A DNA stretch of 64,000 nt from Portulaca oleracea. Its lineage: Eukaryota; Streptophyta; Magnoliopsida; Caryophyllales; Portulacaceae. Each line of letters starts with the position of its first letter. Within the stretch, counting starts at the first letter, position 1. The notes beneath the pieces were generated by a model. It was given only the letters and a program-made list of their open reading frames with translations, did not search any database and was not told the DNA's origin. A program made the position numbers and the translations under genes. Of the stretch, positions 35,667 through 47,326 are shown in pieces. Where the stretch lies: contig CM055881.1 in NCBI GenBank assembly GCA_029582165.1, positions 22,342,594-22,406,593 of the forward strand, written 5' to 3'.

Positions 35667-38392
35667 AACAAGATTATGGGTGAAAGGACGGATTGTGTTT
35701 GGTTTGTTTTGTGGAGTTTGGGGGTTCTTTTGTAGTTTGCTAGTGTTGGGTTAAGGATTCTTTGTGTTTTTCTCACTCAGACATTTCATCGAACACCTTG
35801 CGGACACTATTTTCCAACTTCTCCTCAAAGCTCCAAATTGCTTCAAATTCAACAAATACAAACACAATACAATATATTCCAACACTCTTAGATAGAAAAG
35901 GGACTCATTCATTAGCATCCTTTCAATCGTATCTAGGTGCTCTCATTGTTTCGTTAAGACTACTTCATTTTGGAAATCTTCAAACTATTTTAACATTCTA
36001 GCTTCAGATGAATCTCATAGACATGAATCACCATGTGTTATTTTGTTCATCTTTGAAGATTTGAAGTAATTTATCCCTTGTACTTGTGCTCAATTGGACT
36101 ATATACATCCATATGTATGAGTATTTGTTGGCTTGTTCACCCTTTCTTGTAAAAGGCATAGTCATGCTTTGCAGACATCATATGTCTCAAAGTCTTATTA
36201 TTCAAAAGTCTATCACAGTGACGCTTCCGAATACGCTCTGATTTGCATGACTTAATAGATAGTTACAAGGTTTATGTTTGAACATGAGTTATTCCTTTTA
36301 AAACCTTTTGGTTTCAATGTGTTGGGTGTGTTTATCTGAGATCCTCTCTCTCTAATTGAGAGCATGAAATCAAATTTCTACTTATAATGAGAATATAGAG
36401 TCACCTATAAATTTCTATTATAAGTCTTGAGGAAACGGATAAGCAACCAACTCTTCATAAGGAACTACAACTAATTGCATGTTCCTATTTGTAGATTGAC
36501 TCTCGTCCTACAAAACCATCTACTTTGATGTAGATCCTGCACATTTACATAAATGCGAGTTTTACAGCCGGTATCTTATACTCAAAATGGGTTTAATAAC
36601 GGTAGTGTGTATCATACACGCACTTTCCTAGAAATGAAATCATATTTCAAGTCTTCCTTATAGTTATTCACGCTCCCAGTGTCATACATGATCTGGTTGT
36701 TAATCGGTTGCCGTCATTGGTTGGGTATGTACAACTGGTTGTCCTTACCTTTCCTTTGACTTCTTGTCTTTGAAAGATTTCTTAAATCTTATTTTCCCTT
36801 TCACTAAAAGACTATCTTTGGTCACCAACCTTTTGGCTAAAGGGGGGATCTGAAGTTTCTTATGTTTTAAAATAGTCATATTATTTCAGAACATGAGCGC
36901 CATCAATTGGCCATTATCTAGGTCAACCAAGACTATCTGGTTATTGGTTTCGTATTTATCAATTCTAACTAGTTCGATGAACTTGGTTTTGAGTTGGTAA
37001 TATTGAAATCCTTCCTCTAGTCTTCAAACATTTTGAAGTTAAAGTCGTATGAATACTATGACATTACATGTATCCATTTGGCTTGGTTCACCTCTTAATA
37101 TTGATACCTAGCTCAATGTCATATCAAAGACATGTTCCTTTTATTTGCCCAAGACAATCTTGTGATAACGATGCCAATTAAGGAATTGGTGTAATTGTTT
37201 TTCTCTTTCTCAAGGAGAAAACAATATTTTTACTAGTGGTGGATGTTTGAGTAAAAAGACATAAATAATTTTACGAGACAATTTGGTTCATTTTAATTAT
37301 TATTCATCAAAAGAAATTAAATTAATTTTAATTTCAAATCAAAACACTTTATCAACTCTCACTCAGTGTTTTAATTAACCAAGATCCACAAGACTCATAG
37401 GCACAAGTGGACTTTGGCCCAACAAAATTCAAGCCCATGTCACCTTTGGTGGATCAACTTATGATCGATCATTCAAAATAACTCTTGGCAAGAAATTTGT
37501 ATCGAATACAATATTTCTCTTCCTCTGCTCTTGGTCCAAACCTATTTTGATAGCCAATATTGAATTGACCTAACTCTCACCCTACTTATTAATGATGGAT
37601 AAATAATTCGCTTTGGCTTTCATTATTTTTCCATCTAAGTGGTGTTTCGATAGGTTGAACAATAATTCAATTTGAGAGTAGATTTTATTATCCTAAGCAT
37701 GCAATTCTAGGTGAACTCTTTCGAAAAGCATAAAAAGAATAATAAAACAACATGCTATAACAAATTAAAGCATAAAATAAAACCCCTAGTATGACCACCT
37801 AGACTTAATCAAACTAATTTAACTAAGCCTTGACAATGTTCTAGAATTTCTTCTTGGATTTTGCAACTTCCTCGGATATGGGTCCCACTCGGTTCAACAC
37901 CTCCATTGCTACTGTTGGGCTCCCACTCGACTTGATGTCTCCAAGTACAACAAATTACAAAGTGGACCTCTCCAAAGAGGCCTTACATGAGTTAAAATAA
38001 ACTCAACTGAAATTTAAATTTAAATAATCCAATGACGGTACGCAGACCGTATTTCACCCAACTCGGTACTTAGACCGGTAAAACCGACTATCTATGGTCA
38101 TACTAGAAGCACATGCAAACAGGCAATGTTACAATAATTATATCAAATATAACACATGCTTAAAATAACAAATTATAAAGGCTTATTTAATTGCAATATA
38201 ACATATATAAGGAAACAAATATTAAATAAAGGTTTCCTAAACAGTTTACATGATTGACAAAATAAACAAAATTTCAAATTTTATCTTAGCTACCTAAACA
38301 GATTTAGGATTTTATAAAATATCTTCACACACAATCTACTCAATTTTCCTAAAATCAAGAGATCTAAAAGATACTATATCTTCTTAAATATT

Positions 38393-38500
38393 GCAAGTTT
38401 CCTAAACTTTGTAAAACACTTATAAGATTTTATGTGATACTATATCTTTTAAAAAGCAAGTTTCTTAAACTTGGTAAAACTCTTATAAGATTTTATGCCT
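38393..38500. repeat. 63-bp direct repeat, two copies
   Basis: GCAAGTTTCCTAAACTTTGT at 38393 recurs as GCAAGTTTCTTAAACTTGGT at 38456, each followed by AAAAC-C-CTTATAAGATTTTATG-like sequence. Confidence 0.85.
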
Positions 38501-38599
38501 AACATCTGATTTAGTAAAAGTAGGATTCGATAATTAATTTTAAACCCTAGAAGAACATGAAAAAATATCAAAACTTACCAAACTTATAATTCTCATATC

Positions 38600-39230
38600 A
38601 TAGTGTTATCTAACAACCTACTATGAAATTTTTCAGAATTTTATCAATTTTCATAAACTTGTAAAATTTTAGGGAATTAAACATTTTAATTCACTGTTTA
38701 ATAGGAAAATAAAAGAGAGCAGTCCGATAAGTTCAAAATTTTACAATTTTCCAATGCATTAGAGTCATCTAATAAGCTACTGTAAAGTTTTCAGATTTTT
38801 ATGAAATTTCGAAAATTCAAATAAAATCAGAAGCGTATACAGTTTTATCCGTTGTAAATATGAAAATTCAAGGAAAATTAGTTAACAATTTCGAAAATTC
38901 ACGAAAAATTGATCCCCAACAGTATGATTACCCAGTAACCTATTGTAAATTGTTCAAAAAATTTGCAAATTTCTAAAAAATTTACAAAATTCAGAGAAGT
39001 AACGAATTTATTTTTCTCCAGATCTGAAAACTAAATTAAAAAATATATTTTAATTAGATAAATTCACAGCAAATTGTTTCCTAAACTTATGGTCACCCAG
39101 TAATCTACTGTAAAAATTTCAGAAGTTTTACAAATTTCTACAAATTTATAAAATTCAGAGAAGTAAACGAATTTTATTTCTCTTCAGATCTGAAATTCAA
39201 TTAAAATATCTATTTTAATTGGGAAAAATC
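38600..39230. repeat. Diverged tandem repeats of about 160-165 bp
   Basis: The landmark around ACCCAGTAATCTACTGTAAA recurs in diverged form near 38605, 38763, 38930 and 39095, giving spacings close to 160-165 bp. The last two units are the most similar and share a long tail with AGATCTGAAA. The repeats lie in the presumed leader of the E element. Confidence 0.75.
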
Positions 39231-39710
39231 TAAAAAAAATTATGGCAAGTCTAGAACACTTCCAGATACCTCCAATAATTTTCTTGGAAATGTTCGAATT
39301 CATTTGATATTTTAATTCTATTTTTCATTAAATTTACTGTAAATAAACTAAATTAGAAAATAATTATACAAAATCCTATTTTGTGAATTAGACTTATTTC
39401 ATGTATTGCCTATTGTTTAACAACATTAAATATGATTGCTTCTAAAACAATCTAAATTATATCAAGTTTGTGCAAATTTTAACAATTAAACAAGCATAAA
39501 CTAACTAATTGAAGGCAATGAGAAATAATAATAATAAAATATGAAACTTTTCAATAAAAAATTTCAGATTTATTATTTTGAGCAACAAAGACTAAAACTT
39601 TCCTAAAGTTTTAAAATTTAGGCATTAAATCTACTCTAGCAAATTCATAAAATAAGTTCAATAATTGACAAAATTATTTATGAATTAAGGTATAATACTT
39701 TAGCATGCAA

Positions 39711-39728
39711 TTGGTGGCTCTGATACCA
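39711..39728 (-). other. Primer-binding site, initiator Met tRNA type
   Basis: On the minus strand TGGTATCAGAGCCACCAA, one base after the LTR end, matches the standard plant primer-binding site for initiator methionine tRNA. Confidence 0.92.
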
Positions 39729-39729
39729 C

Positions 39730-40416
39730 TGTTGGGTTTTAGGTTATCTATTTTCTAAACAGATATAGATTAATTGGCGGAAAAATCATAATGATTATAA
39801 ACAATTAATCACTCAGGAAAACACAGTTGCAGAGACTTTAGTAATTATACTTTTATCGCTAATCCGACTGATGCAGAGGTTGCCCTTTGAGATTCTAATG
39901 CAGAAATCCTCTATTGATAATCCACGCAGCACTCCGGGAACTAGACTGCTAGATCGACCCGATCGAGACAGATCTCAATCTAAAGATGTATGTGTTTCGG
40001 TATAGGTAGTTGTTTCAGGAAAACAATAACTGCAAACTAAGAGAGAGAGGAACTCAGGAAATCACCCTGTTAATTATCTCTCTAAGAGTATTGAACAGTT
40101 CCTTCGAGAAATCTCTCAGAGAGACTCCTATTTATAGGGTTTGGATGGCTTAGGGAAAGGATTACTAAAAACCCTAATGGCCGACTTACTTAACGGGCAC
40201 ATTCTGAGGCCCAACACGGCCCGTGTTGAGGCAACACGATCCATGTTGAGGCAACACGATCCGTGTTGGCCTCCTGAATGTCCTCTAAGTCGGCCCATTG
40301 CCACCACGGTTTGTGGCAGATCACCCCGGTCCGTGTTGACACCAACACGGACCGTGTTGGATGAGTCTAATTCGGTCCATGTTGGACTGATTTCTCATAG
40401 AAATCAGTTCCCAACA
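39730..40416 (-). mobile_element. 5' LTR E, copia- or gypsy-type
   Basis: A 687-bp LTR with perfect 7-bp terminal inverted repeats TGTTGGG/CCCAACA, adjoining a consensus primer-binding site. TATAAATA lies on the minus strand at 40129-40136, with palindrome array E upstream in U3. Orientation is fixed by primer site and TATA. The primer site rules out a solo LTR. Confidence 0.88.
40212..40385 (-). repeat. Palindrome array E (word CAACACGGCCCGTGTTG)
   Basis: The 17-bp dyad appears at 40212-40228 and, as CAACACGGACCGTGTTG, at 40343-40359. Decayed copies such as CAACACGATCCATGTTG lie between and after them. It sits about 75 bp upstream of the LTR TATA box. Confidence 0.9.
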
Positions 40417-40634
40417 TTCCTAAACATAATACGATATTACTAAGGTTACATACATTGTTCCAGGGCACTGACTTGTGTGACCCAGTAGGACCAAATAATA
40501 TAGTTGTAATTAAACATATTTAATTACCGAATATAGAGGTCTCTAGCAAGACATATAATCACTATATTATATTGGTTTATAACTCCATGTATATCGAACA
40601 TTGTCGGGACATTCCCAATAGGGCATTGATAGAG

Positions 40635-40833
40635 ATATCACATAACATACCATCCCTTTACTCCCCGACGCCAAATTGGTACGCCATAAGTCCAAGAATC
40701 AAGCCTAAATGGGCCACAAAGATAGAAGAGGAAGTGATCAAACAACTTAAGGCTAAATTCATCAAAGCAATGCAATATTCGGAATGGATAGCCAACATTG
40801 TCCCGGCTCCTAAGAATGATGGGAAGGTTTGCG
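40635..40833 (+). pseudogene. Ty3/gypsy reverse transcriptase fragment
   Basis: The reading frame contains PRIKPKWATKIEEEVIKQLK and NIVPAPKNDGKV, the well-conserved N-terminal end of plant gypsy RT. It is cut off just before the expected RMCVDYR motif by the TG end of LTR-like block F at 40834. Confidence 0.85.
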
Positions 40834-40850
40834 TGTTGATACACCGCACG

Positions 40851-41280
40851 TAGGGGTGTCCAAAACCGGTTAACCGCAATTTCGGTTAACAGCATTTGCA
40901 GTTTCCGGATTTTATAAATCTAAACCCAAACCGTTTTGCGATTAGCCGCTTTGGAAACTAGAAACCGAAACCAAATCGAAATCGCCGGTTAACCGCTTTT
41001 TGGGTTCGATTTATGGTTAACTGTCGGTTCCTAGAAATTTAAATTAACAAGGAAGAAAAATTAACATTTTGCTTTAAATTTCAAAATTTTCAACTAAATT
41101 AATCAAGACCGGTTAATCGTTTCACAAAAATGTAAAACTGAAACCTAAATCGCTTAAACCGGTTTGGTTAACCTAAACCGTAATTTTCAAAAAAATCTGA
41201 ATGGTTAACCGCTTTTACCGGTTTGGTTTATGTGGTTTTGCAGTTTGGTTTTTGGTTTCGATTTTTGTTGGACTCCCCTA
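40851..41280. mobile_element. hAT-like MITE (word AACCGGTTAACC)
   Basis: A 430-bp element with ends TAGGGGTGTCCAA and TTGGACTCCCCTA. The flanks ACCGCACG and GCCGCAAG match at 6 of 8 positions, compatible with a decayed 8-bp hAT target duplication. Inside, GGTTAACCG, AACCGGTTT and relatives recur in both orientations. Confidence 0.75.
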
Positions 41281-42379
41281 GCCGCAAGTGCACAGGGTAC
41301 TGTGTAGTATATCAAGGTCATTCTCTCGAGGACTTGCTCAGATTTAACTATCTAACTGCAAAGGGTGCTAGGTCGTCTAGAGGTTGGGTTTGTTTTTGCT
41401 AATTACTAAACTAAAACTAAACAAGCAAATAACTTTTAGGGTTTTAACATGATTAAAGGCGTTTAGGGGAGTCCACTTCAATTAACCAATTTATTCAGTG
41501 CTAATTTCAGTAATTGGTAGTTTTAGTAGTGTTTGGGGTCTACAATCATACTAAGACCTATCACAACAATCTTTTGATCGAGGTGAGTTGTGATCATTAA
41601 ACTAAACACCTATTCTCATGGCTATTTAATTCAACCAAAGATAAAAACATATAACGAGCCTAACCATGAACACATTATTTCTAACTGCGTTCTATACCTT
41701 TTTAATCTTTGTTAATTTAATTCAAAATAACAATCTTTTGACCCGATATTAAGAATCTAAACCAAGTAAAATGTGATCAACCAATTAACAAACTTTAAAT
41801 GATCAACTCCATCCTGTGAACCAAAGTTAGGTCTGGGGGTAAGGCAACAAGCTTGTAGTGCAATTCTTTTGGCTTGCCCATAAAAAAAATGGTAGTCTTT
41901 ACTTAAATTGAATTACTTAAGAAATGGGAAGAAAAAGAGGAATAATATTATTTCATTGATTTAACCATTAATGCTTTCAAATATGAAGAACATTATAAAA
42001 AATGATAAGAATGAAGATGAAGATGCACATATCCTACAAGCCTTAGTTCACATGTGGATTACATCATGATGAAATTGAGCATAATGATGACAATATGTAA
42101 TAAGAACGGAAAATAAAGCTAACCTTATACAAGTAGCAAACAAGGAGAAAAGAAGGGAGAATAGAGAATAATCTTCATAATGTCAGTAAGTTTCATAGTT
42201 TGACAAGGGGGTATTTATAGGGGGTTTCAGGATGATTAAAATAATGAAGGATAATGGTTAAAAGATAAATATTCAACTTGATTATTATTTTTTAAGGGAG
42301 ATGTAATCGTGTTTACATACCATTTGGCTCAAGTTGTGATAGGAAAGGAGAACCAAGTGAGTCACTATACGCAAATAAT

Positions 42380-42609
42380 GTAACCATTAGGTTACACTAT
42401 GTTGATAGTGTAACTAACAAGTTACTATGCCAGTGTAATTTTATTGGACCCTTAGAGCAGATATGGAATCCGAAAAAAAAAAGTCATTCACGCTCAGCAT
42501 AACCATCAGGTTACGCCATGCTTGACATACTCCGCGTAAGAGTAGGTGTAAGGAATGAGGTTCGAAGAGGACACCTCTATACTTGGTGTACATAACCGTT
42601 ACGTTACGC
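42380..42609 (-). repeat. Palindrome array F (word GTAACCATTAGGTTAC)
   Basis: GTAACCATTAGGTTAC at 42380-42395, a related ATAACCATCAGGTTACGCC near 42500, and ATAACCGTTACGTTACGC near 42592 are dyads of the same type. Partially decayed copies lie between them. About 160 bp separate the array from TATAAATA. Confidence 0.75.
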
Positions 42610-42630
42610 TGCAGTGCTTTGAATTTTCAC

Positions 42631-43040
42631 TTTTTTGACTTTATTTTGTGGGATAGGCATTTTGTGAAATTCTCCTTTGCAATGTCCTTTAATTTGCATA
42701 AGCCAAAGCTGTAGATTAGTCCTAGTAAAATTAAGTAAAAGTTACATTTGATTACATTACAAAGAGTCTCTATCAAAATCCGATGTTGGCAGCATTTACC
42801 ATCGTTAATAACGTTGAATCCTTTCAATGTCCTCTTCCAAGGAGTTTTCATATGCTCAACTGGGTTTTTGAAGAAAAAAGGTCGAACAAATGAATTCAAG
42901 ACAAATAAATTAAGAAAAAGAGAATTTAGACAAATCAAAATAGTAATTTTAATGAAGAGTGGAAGCCCCCTAACAGTGTAGAACAAATTGAGGAAACCAG
43001 TAAGTGTAAAAGGTTGTCTGAGTGTAAAAGTGTGTTCTAA
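42631..43040. other. Unassigned AT-rich segment
   Basis: No gene or element could be supported here. The 218-aa minus-strand frame that crosses it also runs antisense through the inserted RRM fragment beyond 43053, so it is a chance frame across an insertion boundary. Confidence 0.4.
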
Positions 43041-43052
43041 TTGAATCACATC

Positions 43053-44070
43053 GCCGCTGTGAACGAGGTTGTCGGTCAACATGTTGATACCTCTTATTAT
43101 GTGTCTTTGGGAGTTGGGTCTCGCTCCTTCTCCTTGTTTGTTGATAACCTTCCTGATGGGGTTGATAATTTGGGTTTGAAGAACCTTTTTGTTGATTTTG
43201 GGTTTGTCTCTGATGCTTACATTCCTCAGAAATCGGGTAAAAATGGGAAGAAGTTTGGCTTTGTTCGTTTTACTGATAAGCAAGCGGGTTTGAATGCTAT
43301 TTGGTATCTTAATGGTTTAATGGGTCTTGTTTAGCTGTTTCGTGGGCTAAATTTCGAAAGAAACCGAGCTCTAAACCTGTTAAGTGGGTGTGGGTCCCTA
43401 AAGCCAATCAGAGTAAGCCGTCTCATTCACCCTCTGTTGTCCCCGTTGATTCTGAGCGAACTTTTACAAACCCTATCTGTGCAAAGGTGACTCATTTGAT
43501 TGGCGGTGATGGCGCTCTTGATTCACGTGGTTGTTTTACGTCTCCTGTGCGTTCTTATAAGGATGTCCTTTGTGGTCGTGCCCCTATTGATAGTGAGGAC
43601 ACAGTCTCGATTAAGTTTGTGTCTGATGTCTCTCCTGATCTTGAGGATTCTATCTTGGTTCTTTCAAAGGTCGGTGATAGGAGTAAAAGGAGAGGAAAGG
43701 CTGTGTTGAAATCTAAATGGAAGTTGGTTTTGGATGCGTCTCGAAAGTCTAAATCGACGTCTTTTGAATCTACGCGGAAGTTGGAGATCATTGAGGATGC
43801 TAGAGCGGCGATTGATCGAAAGCAGGCTCTGGTGGAAAAGGTTTGTGGGCTAAAGGCTATTCCATCCAAGAAGAAATGATTGTTTCTTTTTCTTTCTTTG
43901 GGTGGTTTTCCAGCTATAGTTAGGTATTTTTTTGGGTTCTCCTGGTTGTAGCTTTATGCTTTTGCTATTTGTTTTGGTGGTTTGCCTATGCTATTTTTGC
44001 TGTTTTGACGGATATTTTGTAGCATCTTTGATGCTTTTTAGCTTGTTGGCTTCCAACGATCAAATAAAAT
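43053..44070 (+). pseudogene. 5'-truncated LINE-like retrocopy encoding an RRM domain, no ORF2
   Basis: The insertion is bounded by a perfect 12-bp duplication TTGAATCACATC (43041-43052 and 44071-44082) and ends in AAATAAAAT, the signature of target-primed retroposition. The frame opens without a Met and encodes an RRM: RNP2-like LFVDNLP, then KKFGFVRFTD as RNP1. A frameshift near 43330 is followed by AVSWAKFRKKPSSKPVKWVW and a tail including RSYKDVL up to the stop at 43877. Plant L1 ORF1 proteins often carry an RRM and a similar RSY motif. About 190 bp of 3' untranslated sequence follows, with no endonuclease or RT, so it resembles an ORF1-only LINE derivative or a retrocopy of an RRM gene. 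Confidence 0.75.
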
Positions 44071-44082
44071 TTGAATCACATC

Positions 44083-44330
44083 AGTAACTCATATTAAAAA
44101 AAAAAAGTCGTTTCATATTACTCACATAATTTTAGATCTTATAAATTAGTAACAGTAAATTAATTGAGGAGACTTAGATAAGTAGGACACTTGAATTTTA
44201 AAAGGAAACTGAAGGGCAACGTTTCTGCAGTTAATCATGGGTCTTATCAATTACTTACAGTAAATCAAAGAGATTTAGATAAGTGTGACACTTGAATGTA
44301 AAAAGAAAACTAAAAGTGTAGGACTATGAA
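44083..44330. other. Short intergenic stretch
   Basis: AT-rich DNA between the LINE-like retrocopy and the next MITE. A phrase around GAGACTTAGATAAGT occurs twice, near 44168 and 44270, in slightly different form. Nothing else is seen. Confidence 0.4.
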
Positions 44331-44629
44331 TAGGGATAGCAATGAGGCAGGGAATCCCCAAACTCGCTGGGGCCCTGCCCCGTTCTGGGGAAAAATCCCT
44401 ACCCCCATTGGGGATGGGGATAGGGATGGGGACGGGGAAGATTTCTCAAAATCCGCTCGGGGACGGGGCGGGGATGGGGACAAAATTTTACCCATCCCCG
44501 TCCCCATTTTTCCCGTCGGGGAAAATTCTCCGTCCCCATCCCAAATCCCCGTCCCCGAAAATTTTAAAATTACCAGATAACATTTACTCTAATTCAATAT
44601 ATATATATATATTAATATATATATATATA

Positions 44630-44698
<69 letters not shown>

Positions 44699-45124
44699 GC
44701 ATGGATAAAGTAGTAATTTTTGAATTTTAAGTTAGAAACCCTAACCTAAACTCGCTTCCCTCCTCCATAATTCCATTTTTTTTTTCCGAATAACACTTGT
44801 TGATGTATTATTGTATTTTTTTCAAGTAACACTTGTTAATGTATTATTGTTTGATTTTGATGTATTATTGTTTGAGCAAGTTAAATACGTTGTATTTTGA
44901 ATAGGTTAAAAACCAGGTCCGATTAAAATTTGGTTAGATTTTGGATAGCTTTAAAAAAATCTCCGTTGGATCTCTGTTGGGGATGGGGAATCCGCGGGGA
45001 TGGGGATGGGCAAGAATTATTCCCCGAAGCGGGGATGGGTACGGGGATGGGGACGAGTTTTGAGAGCGGGGATGGGGACGGGGATATACTCCCCTGTCCC
45101 CGATCCGCCCCGTTGCTATCCCTA
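44331..45124. mobile_element. hAT-like MITE with G-rich arms (word GGGGATGGGGACGGGG)
   Basis: Terminal inverted repeats TAGGGATAGCAA and TTGCTATCCCTA are flanked by a perfect 8-bp target duplication ACTATGAA (44323-44330 and 45125-45132), the hAT signature. Both subterminal regions consist of runs of GGGGA and GGGGAC units in both orientations, dense enough to form G-quadruplexes. The AT-rich centre includes a (TA)n microsatellite at about 44597-44695. Confidence 0.92.
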
Positions 45125-45260
45125 ACTATGAAAAGAAAACAAAAAATACGAATAAAAATAAAGAATTCTCTGCATTCCGATTGGCTGAAATTCCTAAATT
45201 CACTTTGCATGCTGCATGTAGTATTTAATAGGACCCATAGAGTTTGCTATTAAAATTATG

Positions 45261-45710
45261 GGTTGTTATTAAAATCCCGATGCGGATTAACAATTGTACG
45301 AGTTTACAATTCAGAAGCCCTCTATCGATCCAACTTTTATTAGGATCTTAAAGTAGTTAGGATCTTATGATCATGGTTTAGTCTGAATATTATGTGTTGG
45401 AATCACAATAATATGATTCTAGGATCCAACGATTCAATCCACAATCCGACGTGAATTTGATAATGCTTGCCCACATTAATATCTTTAAAATTTTGTCATA
45501 ACAATGTAACTTCTTTATTATGTTATCCACTGATATATAATTGAACATATTGCTTCAATACTAGTGAATATTTATTATGATTTCAACTATAATCGAAAGT
45601 TTTTTGATATTTTCCTATTGTACTAGAATCTTATGATCCTCGATTCGGTTCTATGATTCCAATCCTAACTACGCTCATCGATCCTAATTAGAATCCTGAT
45701 TCTAACAACC
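45261..45710. mobile_element. 450-bp MITE, copy 1 (word ATCCTAA/GATCG)
   Basis: The ends GGTTGTTATTAAAATC and GATTCTAACAACC are imperfect inverted repeats. The interior is rich in GATCCTAA-type words in both orientations. Flanking TTATG and TTAATGG hint at a decayed target duplication. Same length and ends as the copy at 46054-46503. Confidence 0.7.
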
Positions 45711-46053
45711 TTAATGGTATATATCTTACCCCAAGACACTTATTATCTTAACAAAATTAGTTTTTCTTATGATTTTTGACTTTAATTTTTTTAATAGTAA
45801 ATATTATTATCAATTATAACAAGTTTTGGATGTATTGGCGACGCAAATAAGCACAAATGATGCCCTAATGAAATCAACCTTTTCAGTAAGGCATATTTTA
45901 GGTGTTTTTTTAAAATATAAAAAGTAATGTATAACACTATAACTTTATACAATTTATATATAAATATATGATACTATAGTTATAGAATTCAATCATAATA
46001 ATATGACTTTTATAACAGGGCAAGACACTTAAAAGATATCTTGTACCAAGCAA

Positions 46054-46503
46054 GGTTGTCAGGATCGGGATTCTAGTTAGGATCGATAGGGGTCCTTAGA
46101 ATCGGGATCGTAGGATCGGACCGAGGATCGTAAGATTCTACAAATAAAGCAAAATTGTTATAAGTGACTTGAAGTTTTCCTAGAAAAAACATTGTTTTTC
46201 AAAAATTGTACAAAAAGCCGTGATTTTCACCGATCCTAATACAATCCTAAACGATCCTAACAGAGTCTGGAACGATCCTAACAGAGTCTGGAACGATCCT
46301 AACCGATTCCAAGGAGATTGTGATCATTCTAACGAAAATAGGCTATAGTTAGGATCGAGCCGATCCTAACGATCCTGGCCGATCCTGACCGATCTTGACT
46401 GATCCTGGTATGTTCCTAACAAGGTAGCGATCCAGGAACGAGTTGGATCGTTTGGTCATTTTTGGATTACGATCCTACGATCCGGATCGCGATTTTAACA
46501 ACC
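46054..46503. mobile_element. 450-bp MITE, copy 2 (word ACGATCCTAAC)
   Basis: The ends GGTTGTCAGGATCGGG and CGCGATTTTAACAACC are imperfect inverted repeats. Inside, AGGATCG dominates the left half and CGATCCTAAC the right, with near 46258-46310 a local 21-bp tandem unit containing CAGAGTCTGGAACGATCCTA. No clear target duplication is seen. Confidence 0.75.
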
Positions 46504-47326
46504 ATGCTCCCAAGACTCATCACTTTCTTATAATTATATACAGATTGATGATGATTACCGCAGTTGAAAAAGAATTCTATTGTGGTAGAATTATCAGCAC
46601 ATATAAAGGTGTATATGAAACATCAAACATGGCAGGAGAAGTATGCATAGGTTTAGACATAAGATGCCATGTAGAAGTAGACAATAGACTCAAAGACATT
46701 TAATCAAGTCTATCTCTTTGAGGGTCTTGAAATCAAGCCTAAAAAAACCAAAAGCTGATTTGGAGTATCCTTGCCTCCTTGATGCCCTGTTTCTTACGAT
46801 TCTCCATTAAAAGGGTACGTAAACTTTTATTTGCCACAAAAACAGTAGTACATGTGATTATATTTGGTTCTTCACAAATTGTAGTATTAGTAAGTAGTAA
46901 GCAAGCAACATGTTCAATACTTCAACCTTACACTGGAAATAAACTTAAAGGAATTAATAAGACAGAACTATTTACCGAGTCATCTCGTCAATAGCTACAC
47001 CATCCCCACATCCAGGCACAACAGTCAATCAGACTATGCTGAAAAAAACAACACTTGACCAGTACAGATTTCAAATCTGAGAAAAAGCAAAAACATAAAA
47101 TACTGAACTATACATCCCGGACCAAAAAACCTATCCAACACATTGATAATGTGGAAACAAGATTGGTTTTTAGCCGCAAATGCATTTCGATACAGGAACA
47201 CCCACCACTGCAAACATTCCCAGAGAGAACTGCCATGGTGAGGGAAAAAAAAAAAGAAAGAAAGGAAAGTAGCAGCATCACGCACCAAATTCACACGCTT
47301 CATGGGTTGATCAAGGAATGGAAAAT
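46504..47326. other. Region downstream of the PGAP3-like gene
   Basis: Noncoding DNA with chance ORFs, expected to include the 3' untranslated region of the minus-strand gene ending at 47327. No element or RNA gene is recognised. Confidence 0.45.

Larger units (their letters stand above)
35700..39710 (-). mobile_element. Noncoding internal region of the element starting at LTR E
   Basis: About 4 kb of AT-rich sequence lies downstream (minus strand) of the primer-binding site of LTR E. No reading frame longer than a few dozen codons or any retroelement protein motif is visible. Diverged tandem repeats occupy 38393-39230. A long noncoding interior next to an intact LTR and primer site suggests a LARD-like or badly decayed copia-type element. 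The far LTR was not found, so the left limit is arbitrary. Confidence 0.4.
40834..42630 (-). mobile_element. LTR-like block F (right limit uncertain)
   Basis: The plus-strand edge reads TGTTGATACACCGC, directly abutting a gypsy RT fragment. It continues after the nested MITE as CCGCAAGTGCACAGGG. On the minus strand, TATAAATA lies at 42212-42219 with palindrome array F upstream. The RT frame does not resume within the next kilobase, so whether this is a solo LTR or the 3' end of a longer element is open. Confidence 0.55.

Noticed and set aside
42627..43283. 218-aa minus-strand ORF
   Set aside because: It crosses the border of the retroposed RRM fragment at 43053 and is antisense to that domain, so it cannot be an ancestral gene.
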